DNA of 9,378 bases from Lentisphaeria bacterium UBA1829. Its GTDB lineage: Bacteria > Verrucomicrobiota > Lentisphaeria > Victivallales > UBA1829. The stretch lies in the NCBI GenBank assembly GCA_002338895.1, contig DDJH01000226.1, forward strand, positions 11,380 through 20,757, given 5' to 3'. The notes below the pieces were generated by a model. That model was not told the origin of the DNA and did not search any database. It saw only the letters and a program-made list of their open reading frames with translations. Below are positions 5,913-9,378 of the stretch, one piece after another; the stretch's first letter is position 1; every line of letters begins with the position of its first letter. The translations under genes and the position numbers were made by a program.

Positions 5913-5950
5913 CGCGCCCCGGATGTTGCAGAGAGAGCATCCGGGGCGCG
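5913..5950 (-). terminator. Rho-independent terminator of the giant hydrolase gene
   Basis: A perfect 13-base-pair stem, CGCGCCCCGGATG (5913-5925) with CATCCGGGGCGCG (5938-5950), has a 12-base loop. On the minus strand it is followed at once by TCTTTTT. It lies eight bases beyond the TAA of the large glycoside hydrolase gene. Its CGCCCCGGA/TCCGGGGCG core is identical to that of the uxuA terminator. Confidence 0.92.
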
Positions 5951-5957
5951 CTGCGGA

Positions 5958-8900
5958 TTACGGAAGAAGGATGGTATCCATCCATTTTCCGGGGGACTTG
6001 GCGTCTCCGACGCCGGGGGTGAGTTCCAGATAGCCGATCCGTTTTCCCTTTTCGTGCAGATTGACAATGACGCTGCTGCGCATCAGACTGCCGGCACGAA
6101 GCTGGAACGGACTGACCGCCTGTCGGGGGAATGCCGCCTCATAGATCGTTTTCCCTGCGGAGGTCCGGACTGCGAAACGTACTTCCGGAACGACACCGGG
6201 CGCCTTCATCAGACTGTCGTACACCGCGCTGGATCCGGTCCGGCGGAAGACGACAGGTTTCCCCGCCACCATGCCGAGACTGTATTCGAAATCGTCATCG
6301 CTGAACGCCAGATCATTCGGTTTTCCGTTGTGGAGCGGATCCATGCAGAGCTGGAAGCTGTCGTATTTCCAGACATTGCCGGGCTTTGCGGCATCCGGAT
6401 TGGCATTCAGCTTCTCTTTGAACACGGTGACGGCCAGATAGAAGAAGTTGTCATCCCATGCGTACCGGAGTTCGGAACGGACCTTCCGTTCCTTCTCTCC
6501 CCAGAGCGCTTTTTCCAGCACAACCGCATTGTTCTGATTGAGGACGACCGGTTTTCCGGCGGGCCAGTCGGCGAGATCGCCGTCGATGGTCAGCGCCTTT
6601 GCGGCTTTCGGCACGGTGACCGCGGCGAGGTTCAGGGTGATTTTTTCTGTTTTCCCGTCTGGAGTGAGAATGGAGAGCGCCACCTTGCGGGCGGCGGTCG
6701 AGACCGGCTCCCGGAGTCGGAACGAGACACTGCGGAGTTCTTCCGGATTCAGTGCGGGGAGAACCTGTTCAACGGGACCCTCGATCATGGAGCGGTCCTC
6801 GACGCGGATCCGGATCCTGTCCAGTTTTTTTGTGCTGAGATTGCGGCAGTTGACGCGGAACTCTCTGGGCGTGATGACCTGAGCTTCCGCCAGGAGGTTT
6901 TTTCCGGAAGTTTCGCGGATGTCCGCCCGACGGATCAGCGCTTCGAGTTCGTTCGCGGAGAGGGAGGATTCCAGATAGACCGGGAATTCACCGACGGTGA
7001 AGGATTTTTCCGGATTCCAGCGGCTTCCGACCATGTCATAGAGACGGACTTTTTTTGCATCGTCGGTCTTGAGCTGGAAGGTTGCGTTGCCCCCGTTGAA
7101 TTTCCAGAAGACGGCGGTGCGGGAGTTTCCCTTGTCGAAGAGGAATGCGCGGTAGTTGTAGCCGAGTTTGATTCGTCCGGCAGGTTTTCCGTCACCGATC
7201 CGGTCGGCGGCGTTGCGCATGGCGAAAAGCAGCGGCGCGGGTATTACCGCTCCGTCAGTCTCTCGATTCCCCATATAAGTGCTGTTCCAGCCGATGCCGG
7301 ACTGCCACATTGAGATTGCAAACTGGTTATAGGAGTTCAATCCATTTCCGAACCCGAGCAGCATATTCCGGAGATCGCGGGCAGTGGAGATCCGGACATA
7401 ATCGATCATTTTATTGCCGGGCAGAAGCGGCGGCTGAACGCTTCCGGCTTCGGTTGCATAGTGTTTCAGTTCCGGTTGATAGCGGTTGATCAGACGGCGA
7501 ACCGCCTGAACGTCTTCCCCATAATCCGGGGCCTCAGGATATTTTCTGTATGGATGTTCGGAAAGAATATCAAGATAGTCGGCTCCGCCATCTGCCAGCG
7601 CTCCTTCCAGCCATGCGAAGTCTGTTCTGCAGGAGGTCGGTCCGGCGATTTTCACTCCGGGAGCCTCCTCCCGGACAATCTTGCTCATCGCGGCAATCCA
7701 TTTCCGGTTTTCCGCAAGAGAGATGAACAAGTTCGCTTCGTTTTCCGTTTCCAGAACCGTGATTTTGGATTTATATTTCCGAATCCATCCGCGGAACTCC
7801 TGAAGAAGCTGTTCCATGGTCAGAGAAGGATTTTTTCTGCGCTGGTATGTGACACTGTAATTCATCAGGACATCAAATCCCGCATCAAACATGATTGCAG
7901 CATTTTGAAACGCGGATTCGCGGTCCGCCGACGAAGCTCCCCCCATTCGGACCATCCCGATTCCAAATCTTTTCAGAATGGGGATCAGTTCCCGGACATT
8001 CTGCCCGGATGGAACCTCGATTGAAAAGCGTTTGTTCAATCCGGACTCGGCTTCCGCAATGCCGAGATAAAAGGTGCGTTCAGCCCGTTTCCCATCTGGA
8101 GTCTGCACGGTGAAAATAAGATTGAGAGGTCCGCGCAGGTCTTTCGGCATTTGAATGGAAAACGATTCCCGGCGAATCTTTTCCTTCTTCAATACCGGGA
8201 AGCGGGTTCCGGAGCGCATGACCGTTTCCCCGAAAAAGTTTTCCACGCGATAGGAAAGCCTTGCCTTGACTTCCGAATCGGAAACGCCTTCCAGTTCCAG
8301 TTCTGCCCGAATAACTTCTCCCGGCGCGTAAAGCTGATTGTCATGGTCGAGCCTGGCCCGGCGAAAATGGACTTTGGACGTGTCGCGGAATTCTCCTTTT
8401 CCTCCGAGGAACACTCCGGCATTATCCATCCAGACCGTTGTATTATGCGGAATCGTCACTTTCGGAATCACAAGTCCGGGCGGAGTATGAAAGGTTTGGA
8501 GGAGATCACCCTGCGTTCGGAAGTCCGTTCCCTTCTGTCCCCATACGGGTACATAGAGTTCATACTTTTTCCACTCGGTTCCGATCCGAATCGGTTTTGT
8601 ATTCCCGATTCCATGTCCCAGCGTCAATTCCAGCGCGGCTTCCGTGGGATGATCCGCTTTCAGACAGATTGAAAAACAGATCGGTTTTCCCGGAACATAT
8701 GGAACCGGTTGAAACAGAAAGATGCCTCCGCGAGTGGAGGGAAGTGTCTCTGCATTGATACGGAAGCGGTAGGAATATTTTCCCTCATAGACCTGTTTTG
8801 AATCCAGGGCAAGATCCACGGTGTAAGGCTCTTCCCATTGCAACTTCCAGTCCAGATATTTCCCGGTTACCGCACTCATTTTATATGAAAACGGCAGATA

Positions 8901-9377
8901 CATCGTCCCGTCGAAACCGTTCTCCGCCCCGCCGTTCGGAAGGTGATTGATGCTGGAATCGAGAGTTGTTTCCTGTTCTTTTTCCGTATAGAAACGCGGT
9001 GCGCCAAGCGTGAAGGATCCTGCACTCTGGATTACGGCAACCATCCAGAAATTCTTCATGTCTTCCGGCATGGTGTCGCGAATAGTGAGCTTTTGATCCG
9101 TCCCGTCCAAGATGAAGTCATGATGCGTAATGAAATGCCGATTGCCCCCGGTACGCATCCCCTCAAAGCGGAGAATCATCCGCGCACCCGCAGGCCCCTT
9201 CACCGGAAGTTCAAAACAGTTGAAACGACGGGGAAACTCGGATGGCGCAGACAGTGCCGCCTCCGATACAACCGGACCGTAAAACCGAAGAACAACTTTT
9301 TTCTTTGGATCGGCTTCCCGAAAGAATGCTTCCGTGTTAAAATGGATTTTGTTGTCCCGGACTTCCGGGGTCAGCAT
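5958..9377 (-). CDS. Giant multidomain glycoside hydrolase (clan GH-A barrel, CBM9-like C-terminus), 5' end uncertain
   Basis: At least 1139 residues. The first visible ATG is one base from the right edge and no signal peptide is seen, so the true start probably lies outside. Residues 1-140 are beta-rich and unassigned. Residues 142-330 resemble a CBM4/9-type jelly roll (SSINHLPNGGAENGF at the start, then EGKYSYRFRI). Residues 345-445 look Ig-like. Residues 455-720 form a GH39/GH5-like clan A barrel: VLETENEANLF carries the Asn546-Glu547 acid/base pair, SEHPY is at 606-610, and YATEAG gives Glu643 as the probable nucleophile. A beta domain with AFLFDKG and AVFWKFNGG follows (735-805), then an Ig-like stretch (830-920). 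A CBM9-like domain runs from IDGDLADWP (931) through AWDDNFFYLAVTV (973-985) and WKYDSFQL (1003-1010) to the end. It should hydrolyse an extracellular or periplasmic polysaccharide whose identity is unknown. It ends in a strong terminator. Confidence 0.82.
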   Translation of the reverse strand: MLTPEVRDNKIHFNTEAFFREADPKKKVVLRFYGPVVSEAALSAPSEFPRRFNCFELPVKGPAGARMILRFEGMRTGGNRHFITHHDFILDGTDQKLTIRDTMPEDMKNFWMVAVIQSAGSFTLGAPRFYTEKEQETTLDSSINHLPNGGAENGFDGTMYLPFSYKMSAVTGKYLDWKLQWEEPYTVDLALDSKQVYEGKYSYRFRINAETLPSTRGGIFLFQPVPYVPGKPICFSICLKADHPTEAALELTLGHGIGNTKPIRIGTEWKKYELYVPVWGQKGTDFRTQGDLLQTFHTPPGLVIPKVTIPHNTTVWMDNAGVFLGGKGEFRDTSKVHFRRARLDHDNQLYAPGEVIRAELELEGVSDSEVKARLSYRVENFFGETVMRSGTRFPVLKKEKIRRESFSIQMPKDLRGPLNLIFTVQTPDGKRAERTFYLGIAEAESGLNKRFSIEVPSGQNVRELIPILKRFGIGMVRMGGASSADRESAFQNAAIMFDAGFDVLMNYSVTYQRRKNPSLTMEQLLQEFRGWIRKYKSKITVLETENEANLFISLAENRKWIAAMSKIVREEAPGVKIAGPTSCRTDFAWLEGALADGGADYLDILSEHPYRKYPEAPDYGEDVQAVRRLINRYQPELKHYATEAGSVQPPLLPGNKMIDYVRISTARDLRNMLLGFGNGLNSYNQFAISMWQSGIGWNSTYMGNRETDGAVIPAPLLFAMRNAADRIGDGKPAGRIKLGYNYRAFLFDKGNSRTAVFWKFNGGNATFQLKTDDAKKVRLYDMVGSRWNPEKSFTVGEFPVYLESSLSANELEALIRRADIRETSGKNLLAEAQVITPREFRVNCRNLSTKKLDRIRIRVEDRSMIEGPVEQVLPALNPEELRSVSFRLREPVSTAARKVALSILTPDGKTEKITLNLAAVTVPKAAKALTIDGDLADWPAGKPVVLNQNNAVVLEKALWGEKERKVRSELRYAWDDNFFYLAVTVFKEKLNANPDAAKPGNVWKYDSFQLCMDPLHNGKPNDLAFSDDDFEYSLGMVAGKPVVFRRTGSSAVYDSLMKAPGVVPEVRFAVRTSAGKTIYEAAFPRQAVSPFQLRAGSLMRSSVIVNLHEKGKRIGYLELTPGVGDAKSPGKWMDTILLP

Positions 9378-9378
9378 G

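Noticed and set aside
5722..5957. Possible small RNA or small gene in the 236-base gap
   Set aside because: No open frame with a ribosome binding site and no RNA fold beyond the terminator stem. Promoter and operator-like elements explain the visible structure.
5871..7313. A 480-codon open frame on the plus strand opposite the giant hydrolase
   Set aside because: It runs through the terminator hairpin and is antisense to the CBM9-like and beta domains. Its composition is that of a shadow frame and no motif is visible.
1..9378. Mobile elements, CRISPR repeats, tRNA genes, phage or defence genes
   Set aside because: I saw no transposase or integrase motifs, terminal repeats, regularly spaced direct repeats or cloverleaf-like segments. 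All substantial coding stretches belong to metabolic, housekeeping or signalling families.

Overview
The window reads as ordinary, densely coded chromosome of a free-living or gut bacterium with fairly high GC. It shows no mobile element, CRISPR array, tRNA or rRNA. Three features suggest a PVC-group, Lentisphaerota/Victivallales-like polysaccharide degrader: a very large multidomain glycoside hydrolase ending in a CBM9-like domain, an animal-like adenylosuccinate lyase, and a stand-alone UxuA beside glycosidases. This placement is an inference from gene content, not from a phylogeny.

Left part (1-3132, all minus strand). In transcription order there is a STAS-domain anti-sigma-factor antagonist, a small GHKL (RsbW/SpoIIAB-like) ATPase and a second STAS protein, tightly spaced and each with its own Shine-Dalgarno sequence. 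Together they form a compact partner-switching module. A hairpin and a good candidate promoter then precede purB (adenylosuccinate lyase), followed by the start of an RsuA/RluB-family 16S/23S rRNA pseudouridine synthase that runs off the left edge.

Middle (3133-4674). A divergent intergenic region carries a sigma70-like promoter and inverted repeats in front of uxuA (mannonate dehydratase, plus strand). The gene ends at a strong bidirectional terminator shared with the converging gene.

Right part (4675-9378, minus strand). There is a cytoplasmic five-bladed beta-propeller glycosidase of the GH43/GH32/GH130 type, with its own regulatory region. Upstream of it lies a very large protein (at least 1139 residues, N-terminus at or beyond the right edge) made of a carbohydrate-binding-like domain, a clan GH-A barrel, beta domains and a C-terminal CBM9-like domain. 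This gene ends in a perfect terminator hairpin whose stem core matches that of the uxuA terminator.

Functionally, the right half looks like sugar and uronate catabolism: a large, probably exported glycan hydrolase, an intracellular propeller glycosidase for short products, and UxuA, which feeds D-mannonate into 2-keto-3-deoxygluconate. The left half is housekeeping (purine synthesis, rRNA modification) plus a signalling switch whose phosphatase and output partner are not in the window. I found no clearly new system. The most useful leads are the double-antagonist switch, the domain architecture of the giant hydrolase, and the regulatory repeats in front of uxuA and the propeller gene.
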